64,000 nt of DNA from Sulfuriferula plumbiphila (GCF_009938015.1 NZ_AP021884.1:620001-684000), one strand, 5' to 3'. Shown: positions 42,954-53,539, counted from the first letter of the stretch. The notes: a model not told the origin generated them from the sequence alone. Program-made: numbers and translations.

Positions 42954-43490
42954 ATGAAACTCATCATTCTCGATCGTGACGGCGTCATCAATATGGATTC
43001 CGATCACTTCATCAAAACTCCGGATGAATGGAAACCCATCCCCGGCAGTCTGGAGGCGATTGCGCGCCTCAACCAGGCCGGTTACCGCGTGGCTGTGGCA
43101 ACCAATCAGTCGGGCGTGGGGCGCGGTCTGTTTGACATGGCCATGCTCAACACCATCCATACCAAGATGCACAAGGCGCTGGCGCAGGCAGGTGGGCGGA
43201 TCGATGCGCTGTTTTATTGTCCGCATGCGGCCGACGTGAAATGCGCGTGCCGCAAACCATTGCCGGGCATGTTTCTGGAGATGGCTGCGCGTTTCAATGT
43301 GCAACTGTCAGCCATACCCGCAGTGGGCGACAGCTTGCGTGACCTGCAGGCCGCCGCCGCAGTCGGCGCCGCACCCATGCTGGTCAAAACCGGCAAGGGT
43401 ACGGCCACGTTAAATGCGGGTAACCTGCCCGAAGGCACCCTGGTTTTCACTGATCTGGCCGAAGTGGTTACCCACCTTCTTGCGCAATGA
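42954..43490 (+). CDS. gmhB: D-glycero-beta-D-manno-heptose-1,7-bisphosphate 7-phosphatase
   Basis: HAD phosphatase that removes the C7 phosphate in ADP-heptose synthesis for LPS inner core. The 178-residue product starts MKLIILDRDGVINMDSD, with the catalytic DxD. It also has ATNQSGVGRG, the zinc loop CPHAADVKCACRKPLPGM, and late VGDSLRDLQAAAAVG. It overlaps the acyltransferase gene by ATGA. The upstream tandem repeat may control it. Confidence 0.96.
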   Translation: MKLIILDRDGVINMDSDHFIKTPDEWKPIPGSLEAIARLNQAGYRVAVATNQSGVGRGLFDMAMLNTIHTKMHKALAQAGGRIDALFYCPHAADVKCACRKPLPGMFLEMAARFNVQLSAIPAVGDSLRDLQAAAAVGAAPMLVKTGKGTATLNAGNLPEGTLVFTDLAEVVTHLLAQ

Positions 43491-44206
43491 TTGTTCTGCT
43501 TCTGCGTTCGGCGCTATTTGCCGTTTTGCAAACTCTGTTGACCATAGTGTTTTCTCTCGTTGCGCTGCTTACGTTTCCCTTTTCCGCGCGCATTCGCTAC
43601 CGCACCATTACCTTGTGGAACCGCATTGTGGTGTGGCTGGCCGAAGTCGTATGCGGCATCCGCTATCGGGTGATCGGTCTGGAAAACCTGCCCAACACGC
43701 CAGCGGTGGTGATGGCCAAACACCAGTCCGCATGGGAGACCATTGCGCTGCCGGTGCTGCTGCCGCCGATGGCCTTGGTGATCAAGCGCGAATTGCTGTG
43801 GGTGCCGTTTTTCGGCTGGGGCATGGCGATGCTGTCACCGATTGCCATCAACCGCGCAGAAGGACGCGCTGCGCTCAAGCAAATCGTGGAGCAGGGGCGC
43901 GTGCGCCTGGCCGAGGGTTTTGGCGTGATGATTTTCCCGGAGGGAACACGCATGGCGCCAGGCGAAATCGGGCGATACGGCATAGGCGGCGCCTGGCTGG
44001 CCAGCCATGTGAATGCGCTGGTGGTGCCGGTGGCGCACAATGCAGGTGAACTCTGGCCGAAAAATTCCTTTCTCAAGCACCCCGGCCTGATTACGCTGAG
44101 CATTGGTCCAGTGATAGATGCAGCCGGTATGAAGCCAGACGCCCTTAACGAGCAGGTGAAAGCCTGGATAGAGACTGAAATGAAGCAACTGCAACGCCAT
44201 GCCTGA
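43487..44206 (+). CDS. plsC: 1-acyl-sn-glycerol-3-phosphate acyltransferase
   Basis: Acylates lysophosphatidic acid to phosphatidic acid in the inner membrane. The 239-residue product has an N-terminal membrane segment (FAVLQTLLTIVFSLVALLTF). The catalytic His motif is AKHQSAWET, an HX4E version of the usual HX4D, and FPEGTRMAPGE follows. It overlaps gmhB by 4 bases and the metalloprotease gene by 8, so the three genes form a tight operon. Confidence 0.93.
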   Translation: MIVLLLRSALFAVLQTLLTIVFSLVALLTFPFSARIRYRTITLWNRIVVWLAEVVCGIRYRVIGLENLPNTPAVVMAKHQSAWETIALPVLLPPMALVIKRELLWVPFFGWGMAMLSPIAINRAEGRAALKQIVEQGRVRLAEGFGVMIFPEGTRMAPGEIGRYGIGGAWLASHVNALVVPVAHNAGELWPKNSFLKHPGLITLSIGPVIDAAGMKPDALNEQVKAWIETEMKQLQRHA

Positions 44207-44915
44207 ACGGCGCCGCAGCAGCGAAACGCGCAGCGTCAGCCTCAATGGCGAAAAGCTTGGCTACACCCTGAAACGCAGCAACGCACGTCGCACGCTGGCG
44301 CTCACCATCAATGCCAGCGGGCTGTCGGTCAGCGCACCCTGGCGCTTGCCGCTCACCGAGGTGGAGCGTTTCATCGCCCACAAGGCGGATTGGGTGCGCG
44401 CCAAACTCGACGCCGCCAAACCCGTCCCGGCGCCGGTTATCGACTGGCGTGACGGAATGCTGCTGCCCTATCTGGGCGGCCAACTGCACTTGTGTCTCCT
44501 CCCTCAGGGCGGCATGGCAGCGGTGACAGGCCAGCAACTTGGGTTGCCGGTAAAGACCGGCGCCTCTGTGCAGGCAGCCGTGCTGGCCTGGTACCGGCAT
44601 GTCGCCCTGATTCACTTTCAAGCGCGTTTGCGACTGTTCTTGCCGTTGTTGCGCCGTTCTCCCAGCAATTTGCTGGTCAGCAATGCGCGTACGCGCTGGG
44701 GGAGTTGTACGCGTGCGGGTGTGGTGCGGCTCAACTGGCGCCTGGTTCAGGCAGCTGACCCGCAGATTGATTATGTGCTGGCGCATGAGTTGGCGCACCT
44801 CGCGCATCTCGACCACTCTCCGGCATTCTGGCGCGAGGTGGCTCGACTCTATCCGGATTTTGCCGCTGCGCGCAGCGTGTTGCATGAGCATGGACAGCAC
44901 TATCACCGCTTTTGA
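44199..44915 (+). CDS. YgjP/M48-like zinc metallopeptidase (DUF45)
   Basis: A 238-residue cytoplasmic protein of the YgjP family, a minimal zinc metalloprotease fold of unknown substrate. The zinc motif is seen in VLAHELAHLAHLDHSPAFW (HELAH plus a later His), after NARTRWGSCTRAGVVRLNWR. It overlaps the end of plsC by 8 bases, and this gmhB-plsC-ygjP-like order is common in Betaproteobacteria. Function in cells is not established. Confidence 0.9.
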   Translation: MPERRRSSETRSVSLNGEKLGYTLKRSNARRTLALTINASGLSVSAPWRLPLTEVERFIAHKADWVRAKLDAAKPVPAPVIDWRDGMLLPYLGGQLHLCLLPQGGMAAVTGQQLGLPVKTGASVQAAVLAWYRHVALIHFQARLRLFLPLLRRSPSNLLVSNARTRWGSCTRAGVVRLNWRLVQAADPQIDYVLAHELAHLAHLDHSPAFWREVARLYPDFAAARSVLHEHGQHYHRF

Positions 44916-44984
44916 CGACGGCAGCGGTCATGCAACTTAATTTCCTCTACAATCTCTAAAGACTTATCTCAACCTGGAGCAATC

Positions 44985-46706
44985 ATGCGCCCGACACCCC
45001 TTTATCTTGCTGCCATGGGCCTGTGCCTGACGTTTGGTGCGCAGCCGCTGGCCTTGGCGGCGCAGACAGCGCCCGCCAGGGCGGCAAAGCTGAAAACGCA
45101 AGCTGCGCTTCCCAAAGTGGAACTGACCAGTCAGTTGCTGTATGAGTTTCTGGTGGCAGAAATCGCTGGCCAGCGCGGTGATCTGGGGGTTGCCAGCGCA
45201 GCTTATCTTGATCTCGCCAAAACCACGCGCGATCCGCGTATTGCCAAGCGTGCGACTGAAGTGGCGATGTATGCGCACCAGGCCGCCGCCGCGCGCGCTG
45301 CCGCCAGCCTGTGGCTGGATGTGCAACCGGATTCGCTCAATGCGCAAAAATCCCTGGCGGCAGTGCTGGTGAGTGATGGCAAGCTCGACGAGGCGCGGCC
45401 GCACCTGGAAAAACTCATTGCAGCCGGGGGAGACAACGCGGGCGCCGGTTTTATGCACCTGGATACCCTGCTGGCGCGCCAGAAGGACAAACAAGCCGCG
45501 CTGGAGCTGGTCAAAAGCCTGGCCGCGCCCTATCCCGATCTGGCAGAAGCGCATTTCGCCATCGCCCAGGCAGCGGCGAACGCCACCCGCTACGACGAGG
45601 CGCTGAATGAAATTAAAGCAGCGGCCAAGCTCAAGCCGGGCTGGGAGCTGGCAGCGCTGTTCCAGTTTCAGCTGGTTGGGCGTGAAACCAAAACGGATGG
45701 CGTTGCGTTTCTGCGGGGGTTCCTCAAACAGTACCCCGATGCCAAAGAGGTGCGCCTGATTTACGCGCGCCAACTGGTCAGCCTGAGCCAGTATGCCGCG
45801 GCGCGGGATGAGTTTCGGCGACTCGAAAAGGAGGTGCCTGGCAACCCTGAGATAGGTATGGCCATTGGACTGTTGTCGCTGCAGCTGAATGACCTTGATG
45901 GCGCCGAGAGCGCATTCAAGGGCGTGTTGCAAACGGGCTATGCTGATGCGGGTGCGGCGCAGATCTATCTGGGCCAGGTGGCCGAGATACGCAAACAATA
46001 CGACCAGGCCGCCAACTGGTATCAGTCGGTCGCTCCCGGTACACACTATATCCCGGCGCAAATCCGCTATGCCGGACTGTTGGCGAAACAGGGCAAGGTG
46101 GACGAGGCGCGCGCTTATTTGCGCAATCTGAAGGTGGATGGCGAGGCTGACAAAATCCTGCTGATTGAGGCGGAAGCGCAGTTGCTGCGTGAAGCCAGGG
46201 ACTACAATGGCGTGTACGAATTGCTGAGTCGCGCGCTGGCGACCAGGCCGGATTCGCCCGAGCTGTTGTACGACCATGCGATGGCCGCCGAGCGCGTCAA
46301 CAAGCTTGACATACTGGAAAAAGACCTGCGCCATCTGATCCAGATCAAGCCGGATTATGCACAGGCCTACAATGCCTTGGGCTATACCCTGGCCGATCGC
46401 ACCAATCGACTCGCCGAGGCAGTGCAACTCCTGCAGCATGCCCTGAAACTTGCCCCCAACGATGCTTTCATTCTCGATAGCATGGGCTGGGCGCAGTACC
46501 GCCAGGGCAATCTGGGCAAATCGCTGGACTATCTGCAGCGTGCATTTGCCCTGCGCAAAGACCCGGAAATTGCGGCACACCTGGGCGAAGTGCTGTGGGT
46601 CAAGGGCAATCGCGATGAGGCGCGCAAACTGTGGCAGACCGCACTGGACGGCAATCCGCAAAACCAGGCCTTGCTGGGCGTGATGCAAAAGTTTAATAAG
46701 CCGTGA
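44985..46706 (+). CDS. Exported tetratricopeptide-repeat protein
   Basis: A 573-residue protein with a signal peptide (YLAAMGLCLTFGAQPLALAA) and many TPR-like helical pairs, clearest at the C-terminus (YAQAYNALGYTLADRTNRLA, then DSMGWAQYRQGNLGKSLDYL). TPR arrays scaffold protein contacts, so this is probably a periplasmic adaptor or assembly factor. It precedes lolB with a 4-base overlap, as in many Betaproteobacteria; no direct link of function to lipoprotein sorting is shown by the sequence. Confidence 0.9.
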   Translation: MRPTPLYLAAMGLCLTFGAQPLALAAQTAPARAAKLKTQAALPKVELTSQLLYEFLVAEIAGQRGDLGVASAAYLDLAKTTRDPRIAKRATEVAMYAHQAAAARAAASLWLDVQPDSLNAQKSLAAVLVSDGKLDEARPHLEKLIAAGGDNAGAGFMHLDTLLARQKDKQAALELVKSLAAPYPDLAEAHFAIAQAAANATRYDEALNEIKAAAKLKPGWELAALFQFQLVGRETKTDGVAFLRGFLKQYPDAKEVRLIYARQLVSLSQYAAARDEFRRLEKEVPGNPEIGMAIGLLSLQLNDLDGAESAFKGVLQTGYADAGAAQIYLGQVAEIRKQYDQAANWYQSVAPGTHYIPAQIRYAGLLAKQGKVDEARAYLRNLKVDGEADKILLIEAEAQLLREARDYNGVYELLSRALATRPDSPELLYDHAMAAERVNKLDILEKDLRHLIQIKPDYAQAYNALGYTLADRTNRLAEAVQLLQHALKLAPNDAFILDSMGWAQYRQGNLGKSLDYLQRAFALRKDPEIAAHLGEVLWVKGNRDEARKLWQTALDGNPQNQALLGVMQKFNKP

Positions 46707-47305
46707 CCCTGCGCTGGATTAATCACTGCTGGCGCATGCCCGCCAGCATTTTTTTTGTGCTTGGTCTGTTTGGCTGCGCTGCTTTACCCCCTGCGGCGGT
46801 AGCGCCTGTGGCAAGTCAGGCGCCCCGTGTATTCGATCTCGCCGGCCGGATTGCGGTGAAGTATCGCGACCAGTCATCCTCCGGCAGTCTGCGCTGGCGG
46901 CATCGGCCAGACCAGGACGACATTACTTTGCTGTCACCACTGGGTCAGACGGTCACGCAAATTACCCGTGGTGCGGACGGCGTGACGCTGATTGATCAGG
47001 CGCACAAAATCCACCGTGCCGCCGACACGGAAACCCTCACTCAGGAATTGCTGGGATGGCGTTTGCCGCTCTCCGGGCTGGGCTATTGGGTGGTGGGGCA
47101 GCCGGCCCCGTCACTACCGTATCAAGCCGAACGTGATGCACAACAACGCCCCACGCAGCTCGTGCAGGATGGCTGGCGGGTGAATTACAGTACCTGGCAA
47201 ACTGTCGATGGGCAGGGCTTGCCGCGCACAATGACGCTGCAACGTGATGATCTGGAAATCCGTTTGGTGATGGACCAGTGGACGTTGAAAGCCGGCGCGC
47301 AATGA
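46703..47305 (+). CDS. lolB: Outer membrane lipoprotein receptor LolB
   Basis: Accepts lipoproteins from LolA and inserts them in the outer membrane. The 200-residue product has a signal peptide with a lipobox (FFVLGLFGCAAL, lipid attachment at the Cys near residue 25), then FDLAGRIAVKYRDQSSSGSL and LLSPLGQTVTQI, typical of LolB. It overlaps the TPR gene upstream and ispE downstream by 4 bases each. Confidence 0.94.
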   Translation: MTLRWINHCWRMPASIFFVLGLFGCAALPPAAVAPVASQAPRVFDLAGRIAVKYRDQSSSGSLRWRHRPDQDDITLLSPLGQTVTQITRGADGVTLIDQAHKIHRAADTETLTQELLGWRLPLSGLGYWVVGQPAPSLPYQAERDAQQRPTQLVQDGWRVNYSTWQTVDGQGLPRTMTLQRDDLEIRLVMDQWTLKAGAQ

Positions 47306-48171
47306 CCACCCTGGTATGCCCCGCACCCGCCAAATTAAACCTGTTCCTGCACGTGGTAGGGCGGCGTGCAGATGGCTACCACCTGTTGCAGACGCTGTTT
47401 CGCATGATAGATTATGGCGATACCCTGCACCTCATGCTGCGTGAAGATGGGCGCATCGTGCGTCAGCAGCCGCTGGCGGGGGTGGCAGAGGAAAATGACC
47501 TGTGCATGCGTGCAGCGCAACTGTTGCAGGCTGAGATAGGTTGCATGCTGGGTGTGGGTATCCGGCTGGAAAAACGCCTGCCCATGGGCGCTGGGCTGGG
47601 CGGCGGCAGCTCGGATGCGGCCAGCGTGCTGCTTGGCCTCAACCGGCTGTGGGGACTGGGCCTGTCGCGCGCCCGGCTGCAGGAACTGGCGCTAAAACTG
47701 GGAGCGGATGTGCCGGTGTTTGTATTCGGCCAGACCGCATTTGCCGAGGGAATCGGCGAGGCGCTGCAAGCCGTGGCGCTTGCGCCAGCCTGGTATGTGG
47801 TGCTGACGCCCGCGCTGAGTGTTTCGACAGCGGCAATATTTGCACATCCGGATTTGACAAGAGACAGCGAAATCATCAGAATAGCCGACTTTTCCGAAGC
47901 CAGTCAGTTTGCTATGCGGAACGACCTGCAAGCCGTGGTTTGCCGTGATTATCCAGAAGTGGCGCGACATCTGGCGTGGCTTTCTCAGCATGGTGAGGCG
48001 CGCATGAGCGGATCGGGTGCCAGTGTGTTTGCAGCGTTTGATACTGCCGCTGCCGCGCAGCGCGTGCTGGCACAACTTCCGCCGGATATGCGCGGTTTCG
48101 TGGCGGCTGGTTTGGATATGCACCCGCTTTATGATTATGCGGGTGACAGTGAAGTAGCACAGAGCAAGTAA
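47302..48171 (+). CDS. ispE: 4-diphosphocytidyl-2-C-methyl-D-erythritol kinase
   Basis: GHMP kinase of the MEP isoprenoid pathway. The 289-residue product starts MTTLVCPAPAKLNLFLHVVG and contains the ATP motif PMGAGLGGGSSDAASVLLGL and the late motif RMSGSGASVFAAF. I chose ATG 47302, which overlaps the lolB stop; the longer frame to 47278 lies inside lolB. It is followed by tRNA-Gln after one base, a conserved arrangement. Confidence 0.96.
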   Translation: MTTLVCPAPAKLNLFLHVVGRRADGYHLLQTLFRMIDYGDTLHLMLREDGRIVRQQPLAGVAEENDLCMRAAQLLQAEIGCMLGVGIRLEKRLPMGAGLGGGSSDAASVLLGLNRLWGLGLSRARLQELALKLGADVPVFVFGQTAFAEGIGEALQAVALAPAWYVVLTPALSVSTAAIFAHPDLTRDSEIIRIADFSEASQFAMRNDLQAVVCRDYPEVARHLAWLSQHGEARMSGSGASVFAAFDTAAAAQRVLAQLPPDMRGFVAAGLDMHPLYDYAGDSEVAQSK

Positions 48172-48172
48172 C

Positions 48173-48247
48173 AGGGGAGTCGCCAAGTGGTAAGGCACCG
48201 GATTTTGATTCCGGCATTCGTAGGTTCGATCCCTACCTCCCCTGCCA
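48173..48247 (+). tRNA. tRNA-Gln (TTG anticodon)
   Basis: A complete cloverleaf with encoded CCA: acceptor AGGGGAG/CTCCCCT, anticodon loop with TTG (ATTTTGAT region), and T-loop TTCGATC. It lies one base after the ispE stop and is followed by a terminator, as usual for the ispE-tRNA-Gln-prs region. Confidence 0.97.
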
Positions 48248-48281
48248 GAATTTTACGGTAGCCCATGCGGGCGCCAGCGAG

Positions 48282-48318
48282 AAGCGTGTAATGGTCGTTA
48301 CACGCTTTAGTTTTTTTT
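48282..48318 (+). terminator. Rho-independent terminator after tRNA-Gln
   Basis: A 10-bp stem AAGCGTGTAA/TTACACGCTT with a six-base loop, followed by TAG and eight T. It ends the lolB-ispE-tRNA-Gln transcript 14 bases before the prs start. Confidence 0.9.
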
Positions 48319-48332
48319 GGGTGGGGTGAGTT

Positions 48333-49283
48333 GTGGCGTACGACAGCATGATGGTGTTTACCGGCAATGCCAATCCCCGGCTGGCCGCAGATGTAGTGCG
48401 CCATCTCAATATTCATCTGGGGCGCGCCACGGTGGCGCGTTTCTCCGATGGCGAGGTGATGGTGGAATTGCTCGAGCATGTGCGCGGCAAGGACGTGTTC
48501 GTGCTGCAGTCCACTTGTGCCCCCACCAATGACAGCCTGATGGAAATCATGGTCATGGTGGATGCCTTGAGGCGTGCTTCGGCAGGGCGTATCACGGCGG
48601 CGATACCGTATTTCGGCTACGCGCGCCAGGATCGCCGTCCCCGTTCGGCGCGCGTGGCGATTACCGCCAAGGTGGTGGCCAACATGCTGGCCGGCGCCGG
48701 TGTGGATCGCCTGCTCACCATGGATCTGCACTCGGATCAGATTCAGGGGTTTTTCGACATTCCTGTTGACAACATCTATGCTTCCCCGATCTTGCTGGGT
48801 GACGTATGGAAGCAGTCGTATCCTGACCTGATCGTGGTGTCGCCCGACGTTGGCGGCGTGGTGCGCGCGCGCGCTTTGGCCAAGCGTCTCGAGTCCGATC
48901 TGGCCATTATCGACAAGCGCCGTCCCAAGCCCAACGTGGCCAAGGTGATGAATATAATCGGCGATGTGCAGGGCCGCACCTGCGTTATCATGGACGACCT
49001 GGTGGATACCGCCAACACCTTGTGCGAAGCGGCGCAGGCGCTGAAAGACAAGGGCGCCAAGCGTGTGCTGGCCTATTGTACCCACCCGGTACTGTCCGGT
49101 ACTGCGGTGCAGCGCATCGAGAATTCTGCGCTGGATGAGCTGGTGGTAACGGACACCATTCCGCTGCGTGATGAGGCTAAAAACTGCAATCGCATCCGTC
49201 AGCTTTCGGTCGCAGAATTGTTGGCGGAAACCATGCGCCGCATCAGCAATGAGGATTCGGTCAGTTCGTTGTTTATGGAATAG
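48333..49283 (+). CDS. prs: Ribose-phosphate pyrophosphokinase
   Basis: Makes PRPP from ribose 5-phosphate and ATP for nucleotide, His and Trp synthesis. The 316-residue product begins at GTG 48333 ([20 protein letters not shown]). It has the flexible-loop and metal-binding regions ([17 protein letters not shown]), [18 protein letters not shown], and the PRPP loop in [20 protein letters not shown]. It is preceded by a terminator, so it should have its own promoter in the short gap or depend on read-through. Confidence 0.97.
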   Translation: MAYDSMMVFTGNANPRLAADVVRHLNIHLGRATVARFSDGEVMVELLEHVRGKDVFVLQSTCAPTNDSLMEIMVMVDALRRASAGRITAAIPYFGYARQDRRPRSARVAITAKVVANMLAGAGVDRLLTMDLHSDQIQGFFDIPVDNIYASPILLGDVWKQSYPDLIVVSPDVGGVVRARALAKRLESDLAIIDKRRPKPNVAKVMNIIGDVQGRTCVIMDDLVDTANTLCEAAQALKDKGAKRVLAYCTHPVLSGTAVQRIENSALDELVVTDTIPLRDEAKNCNRIRQLSVAELLAETMRRISNEDSVSSLFME

Positions 49284-49396
49284 TTTTAGTGGTGCACGCT
49301 TGCGTGTGTCACGCCTCCGTAGTCTGGTCGCGGGTGCGGAGTAACCGGACGAAACCGGCACTGAGTCGGTTTAGTCATAATTTACTGGAGTAGATC

Positions 49397-50020
49397 ATGG
49401 AAGTAATCGCTAACACACGTGACGTACAGGGTAAGGGTGCGAGCCGCCGCCTGCGTCGCCAGGGCAAAACACCCGGCGTGGTATATGGTGGCGGCAAGGA
49501 CGCTGTCAATATCGAGCTGGATCACAACGCGCTGTTTCACGCCCTCAAGCGCGAGACCTTCCACGCCTCCATCCTCACCCTGGCTATCGATGGCGCCAGA
49601 GAAGCCGTGCTGCTGCGTGACTACATCATGCACCCGTTCCGGATGGAGGTGCAGCACATTGATTTTCAGCGTGTGGACAAGACCCAGAAAATCCACGTCA
49701 AAGTGCCGCTGCACTTTATCAATGCCGACATTGCACCGGGCGTGAAGCTGGCTGCCGGCGTCGTCACCCACATCATGACCGATCTGGATGTGTCATGCCT
49801 GGCGGACAACCTGCCGGAATTCATTGCGGTGGACCTGGCGGACTTGCAGGCCGGCCACTCCATCCATCTCTCCGAGCTGAAACTGCCCGCAGGTGTGGAA
49901 GCTGTCAGTCACAGGGGTGACGATTCTGCAGTTGTCACCATTGTGGTGCCGCGTGGTGCGGTGGCAGAAGAAGCTGCTGAAACTGCAGTTGCACCTGCAG
50001 CCATGCCCCCGGCTGCCTAA
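49397..50020 (+). CDS. rplY: 50S ribosomal protein L25 (Ctc form)
   Basis: Binds 5S rRNA. The 207-residue long form has the L25 domain ([20 protein letters not shown]) and the C-terminal TL5/Ctc domain, with an Ala/Glu-rich tail ([15 protein letters not shown]). GGAG lies upstream of the ATG. It follows prs and precedes pth, the usual order. Confidence 0.96.
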   Translation: MEVIANTRDVQGKGASRRLRRQGKTPGVVYGGGKDAVNIELDHNALFHALKRETFHASILTLAIDGAREAVLLRDYIMHPFRMEVQHIDFQRVDKTQKIHVKVPLHFINADIAPGVKLAAGVVTHIMTDLDVSCLADNLPEFIAVDLADLQAGHSIHLSELKLPAGVEAVSHRGDDSAVVTIVVPRGAVAEEAAETAVAPAAMPPAA

Positions 50021-50040
50021 ATCCCGGAACTGCCGGTCCC

Positions 50041-50622
50041 ATGACTGCCCTCCGGCTTATTGTGGGGCTGGGCAATCCCGGACGCGATTACGCGCGTACC
50101 CGGCACAATGCCGGATTCTGGTGGATAGAGCGTTGCGCAGAGGACTTGCGCATTGCGCTTAAACCCGAGGCCCGCTATTTCGGTATCGCCGGACGTGGAA
50201 ATTCTGCGCCCGGCGAAGTTTTTTTGCTGCAGCCGCAGACTTTCATGAACGCGAGCGGCAAGTCGGTCGCGGCGCTGGCGCGTTTTTATAAAATCGAACC
50301 GGCGCAGATTCTGGTGGTGCACGACGAACTGGATCTGGCGCCGGGTGTGGCGCGTCTGAAAATGGGCGGTGGCCACGGCGGCCACAACGGCCTCAAGGAC
50401 ATCGCCGCGCAACTTGGCAGCAGGGATTTCTGGCGGCTGCGCCTGGGTATCGGCCATCCCGGTGAAAAAAGCCAGGTGGTGAACTATGTGTTGAACCCGC
50501 CCCGCCCCGATGAACTTGCGCTGATCGAAGATGCCATTAGCGATGGGCTGCGCGTATTGCCCGACATGCTGCGCGGTGATTTTGCTGTCGCCATGCTTAA
50601 ACTGCACACACAAACCAAATAA
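50041..50622 (+). CDS. pth: Peptidyl-tRNA hydrolase
   Basis: Releases tRNA from prematurely dropped peptidyl-tRNA. The 193-residue product contains [20 protein letters not shown] with the catalytic His, the conserved Asn/Asp in FMNASGKSV and [16 protein letters not shown], and [18 protein letters not shown]. It lies 20 bases after rplY and 3 before ychF. Confidence 0.97.
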   Translation: MTALRLIVGLGNPGRDYARTRHNAGFWWIERCAEDLRIALKPEARYFGIAGRGNSAPGEVFLLQPQTFMNASGKSVAALARFYKIEPAQILVVHDELDLAPGVARLKMGGGHGGHNGLKDIAAQLGSRDFWRLRLGIGHPGEKSQVVNYVLNPPRPDELALIEDAISDGLRVLPDMLRGDFAVAMLKLHTQTK

Positions 50623-50625
50623 ATC

Positions 50626-51717
50626 ATGAGCCTCAAATGTGGAATTGTCGGCTTGCCCAATGTGGGCAAGTCCACCCTGTTCAATGCCCTGACGCGCGCC
50701 GGCATTGCCGCCGAGAATTATCCATTCTGCACGATTGAACCGAATACCGGGGTAGTGGAGGTGCCTGACCCGCGTCTGGCCCGCTTGGCCGAGATTGTCA
50801 AGCCTGAACGCGTACTGCCGGCGATCGTCGAATTTGTGGACATTGCCGGGTTGGTGGCAGGTGCCTCGAAGGGCGAGGGTCTGGGCAACCAGTTTCTGGC
50901 CAATATCCGTGAAACCGACGCAATTACCCACGTGGTACGCTGCTTCGAAGATGACAATGTGATTCACGTGGCAGGCAAGGTTGATCCCATTTCCGACATC
51001 GAAACCATCCAGACCGAGCTGGCGCTGGCGGATCTGGGTACGCTGGAAAAAGCTTGCACGCGCTATCAGAAGGCGGCGCGCTCGGGTGACAAGGAGGCGG
51101 CCAAGCTGGTGGTCTTGCTCGATCAGGTGCGCGCCCACCTCGATCAGGGCAAGCCGGTGCATGCCATGCCCCTGGATGCCGAGCAGCAGGACTTGCTCAG
51201 GCCGTTGTGCCTGCTCACTGCCAAGCCGGTACTCTACGCGGCCAATGTGGATGAGCAGGGCTTTGACAACAATCCGTTGCTGGAGCGGGTGCGTGAGTTT
51301 GCCGCGCGCGAGGGCGCACCCGTGGTGGCGGTATGCGCCGCCCTCGAAGCGGAAATGGTGGATATGGATGATGCCGACAGGCAGGCGTTTCTGGCAGACC
51401 TGGGGCAATCAGAGCCGGGTCTGGATCGTCTGATCCGTGCCGCATACCAATTGCTGGGGCTGGAGACGTATTTCACCGCCGGGGTAAAGGAGGTGCGCGC
51501 CTGGACAATTCACAAGGGCAGTACCGCGCCGCAGGCTGCCGGGGTCATTCACACCGATTTCGAACGCGGTTTTATCCGCGCCGAAGTCACCGGGTATGAC
51601 GATTTTATAGCCTGCCAAGGCGAGCAGGGTGCGAAAGAGGCCGGGAAAATGCGCCTGGAAGGCAAGGAATATGTTGTAAAAGACGGCGATGTGATGCATT
51701 TCCGCTTTAACGTTTGA
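50626..51717 (+). CDS. ychF: Redox-regulated ATPase YchF
   Basis: An Obg-family P-loop protein that prefers ATP and contacts the ribosome. The 363-residue product has [20 protein letters not shown] at the N-terminus and [20 protein letters not shown]. The TGS domain ends the protein ([14 protein letters not shown]). Its TGA stop lies inside the TTGACA box of the next promoter. It is typically next to pth. Confidence 0.97.
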   Translation: MSLKCGIVGLPNVGKSTLFNALTRAGIAAENYPFCTIEPNTGVVEVPDPRLARLAEIVKPERVLPAIVEFVDIAGLVAGASKGEGLGNQFLANIRETDAITHVVRCFEDDNVIHVAGKVDPISDIETIQTELALADLGTLEKACTRYQKAARSGDKEAAKLVVLLDQVRAHLDQGKPVHAMPLDAEQQDLLRPLCLLTAKPVLYAANVDEQGFDNNPLLERVREFAAREGAPVVAVCAALEAEMVDMDDADRQAFLADLGQSEPGLDRLIRAAYQLLGLETYFTAGVKEVRAWTIHKGSTAPQAAGVIHTDFERGFIRAEVTGYDDFIACQGEQGAKEAGKMRLEGKEYVVKDGDVMHFRFNV

Positions 51718-51742
51718 CAAAAGTAGCGATTATTGGGATAAT
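51714..51742 (+). promoter_or_regulatory. Near-consensus sigma-70 promoter of the tRNA-tuf operon
   Basis: TTGACA (51714-51719), a 17-base spacer, then GATAAT (51737-51742). The expected start is near 51749, about 8 bases before tRNA-Tyr. The -35 box overlaps the ychF stop codon. Its strength fits a stable-RNA and EF-Tu promoter. Confidence 0.9.
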
Positions 51743-51756
51743 TTTCGGCTTGTTTT

Positions 51757-51841
<85 letters not shown>

Positions 51842-51912
51842 GAATCTGGTGGTTTTGATGTTGCGGATCGCACGTGCGGTCATGTCCGGAAAACATCATC
51901 CGGCAAATGTGT

Positions 51913-51986
51913 GCGGGTGTAGCTCAATGGCAGAGCAGAAGTTTTCCAAACTTATGACGAGGGTTCGATTCCCTTCACCCGCTCCA
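51913..51986 (+). tRNA. tRNA-Gly (TCC)
   Basis: 74-nt cloverleaf with encoded CCA; acceptor GCGGGTG/CACCCGC, anticodon TCC in TTTCCAA. Second of the tRNA cluster before tuf. Confidence 0.96.
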
Positions 51987-52022
51987 GTTTAGTGGCTGTC
52001 CGGTTTTATTGGGCACCTCAGA

Positions 52023-52097
<75 letters not shown>

Positions 52098-52146
52098 TAG
52101 TTTTATAGCGTTTGTAGCGATCGTTTACGGCGAGAGGATAGATATC

Positions 52147-53337
52147 ATGGCAAAAGGCAAGTTTGAACGCACCAAGCCGCACGTCAACGTTGGCACCATT
52201 GGTCACGTTGACCACGGCAAGACCACGCTGACGGCGGCGATCAGCACCATTCTGTCGAAGAAATTTGGTGGTGAGGCGAAGAACTACGCAGACATTGACT
52301 CGGCTCCCGAAGAGAAGGCGCGCGGCATCACCATCAACACCGCCCACGTAGAATACGAGACCGAGAAACGCCACTACGCCCACGTCGACTGCCCGGGCCA
52401 TGCCGACTACATCAAGAACATGATTACCGGTGCCGCGCAGATGGACGGGGCCATCCTGGTTGTCTCGGCGGCCGACGGCCCCATGCCGCAGACGCGCGAG
52501 CACATCCTGCTGGCGCGCCAGGTGGGCGTGCCCTACATTGTTGTCTACATGAACAAGGCCGACATGGTGGACGACGCCGAACTGCTCGAGCTGGTTGAAA
52601 TGGAAGTGCGCGAACTGCTCAGCAAATACGACTTTCCGGGCGACGACACCCCGATCATCATCGGCAGTGCGCTCAAAGCGCTGGAAGGCGACCAGTCCGA
52701 CATTGGCGAGCCCTCCATCTTCAAGCTGGCGGCGGCCCTTGACAGCTACATTCCCGATCCCGAGCGCGCCATCGACGGCACCTACCTGATGCCCGTGGAA
52801 GACGTGTTTTCCATTTCCGGTCGGGGTACCGTGGTGACCGGCCGTATAGAGCGCGGCGTCATCAAGGTGGGCGAAGAAGTCGAGATTGTCGGGCTCAAGC
52901 CCACCGTCAAGACCACCTGCACCGGTGTTGAAATGTTCCGCAAGCTGCTCGACCAGGGGCAGGCCGGCGACAACGTTGGGGTCCTGCTGCGCGGCACCAA
53001 GCGCGAAGACGTCGAGCGCGGCCAGGTGCTGGCCAAGCCTGGCTCGATCAACCCGCACACCAAGTTCAGCGCCGAGATCTACGTGCTGAGCAAGGACGAG
53101 GGCGGCCGTCACACCCCGTTCTTCAACGGCTACCGCCCGCAGTTTTTCTTCCGCACCACCGACGTCACCGGTGCGGTGGAGCTGCCGGCCGGCACCGAAA
53201 TGGTGATGCCGGGCGACAACGTATCGGTGACGGTGGCGCTGATTGCGCCGGTGGCGATGGAAGAGGGTCTGCGCTTCGCGATTCGCGAAGGCGGCCGTAC
53301 CGTCGGGGCCGGTGTGGTGGCGAAAATCGTCGAGTAA
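52147..53337 (+). CDS. tuf: Elongation factor Tu
   Basis: GTPase that brings aminoacyl-tRNA to the ribosome. The 396-residue product starts [20 protein letters not shown] and carries [22 protein letters not shown] and [11 protein letters not shown], plus domains 2 and 3. I chose ATG 52147, preceded by GAGAGG; the open frame to 52072 runs into tRNA-Thr. The position between tRNA-Thr and tRNA-Trp is the conserved tufB location; a second tuf copy may lie elsewhere. Confidence 0.98.
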   Translation: MAKGKFERTKPHVNVGTIGHVDHGKTTLTAAISTILSKKFGGEAKNYADIDSAPEEKARGITINTAHVEYETEKRHYAHVDCPGHADYIKNMITGAAQMDGAILVVSAADGPMPQTREHILLARQVGVPYIVVYMNKADMVDDAELLELVEMEVRELLSKYDFPGDDTPIIIGSALKALEGDQSDIGEPSIFKLAAALDSYIPDPERAIDGTYLMPVEDVFSISGRGTVVTGRIERGVIKVGEEVEIVGLKPTVKTTCTGVEMFRKLLDQGQAGDNVGVLLRGTKREDVERGQVLAKPGSINPHTKFSAEIYVLSKDEGGRHTPFFNGYRPQFFFRTTDVTGAVELPAGTEMVMPGDNVSVTVALIAPVAMEEGLRFAIREGGRTVGAGVVAKIVE

Positions 53338-53407
53338 AGTAATTGTCCGGTGGCTGGCGGCTGGTGCGGGTTCCGCGCTGTTCGCTGCCAGTCGCCGGCT
53401 GGATTCT

Positions 53408-53483
53408 AGGCCAGTAGCTCAATTGGCAGAGTGTCGGTCTCCAAAACCGAAGGTTGGGGGTTCGAGGCCCTCCTGGCCTGCCA
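53408..53483 (+). tRNA. tRNA-Trp (CCA)
   Basis: 76-nt cloverleaf with encoded CCA; acceptor AGGCCAG/CTGGCCT, anticodon loop CTCCAAA. It lies between tuf and secE, as in most Proteobacteria. Confidence 0.97.
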
Positions 53484-53539
53484 CTATATAACGGGAGCGT
53501 GACCATCTCACAGGTGCTGGTGAGTCTCACAAGGTTCAT

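Noticed and set aside
50017-51408. Long minus-strand frame of 463 codons opposite pth-ychF
   Set aside because: Both plus-strand genes are fully conserved; the antisense frame is a codon-bias artefact.
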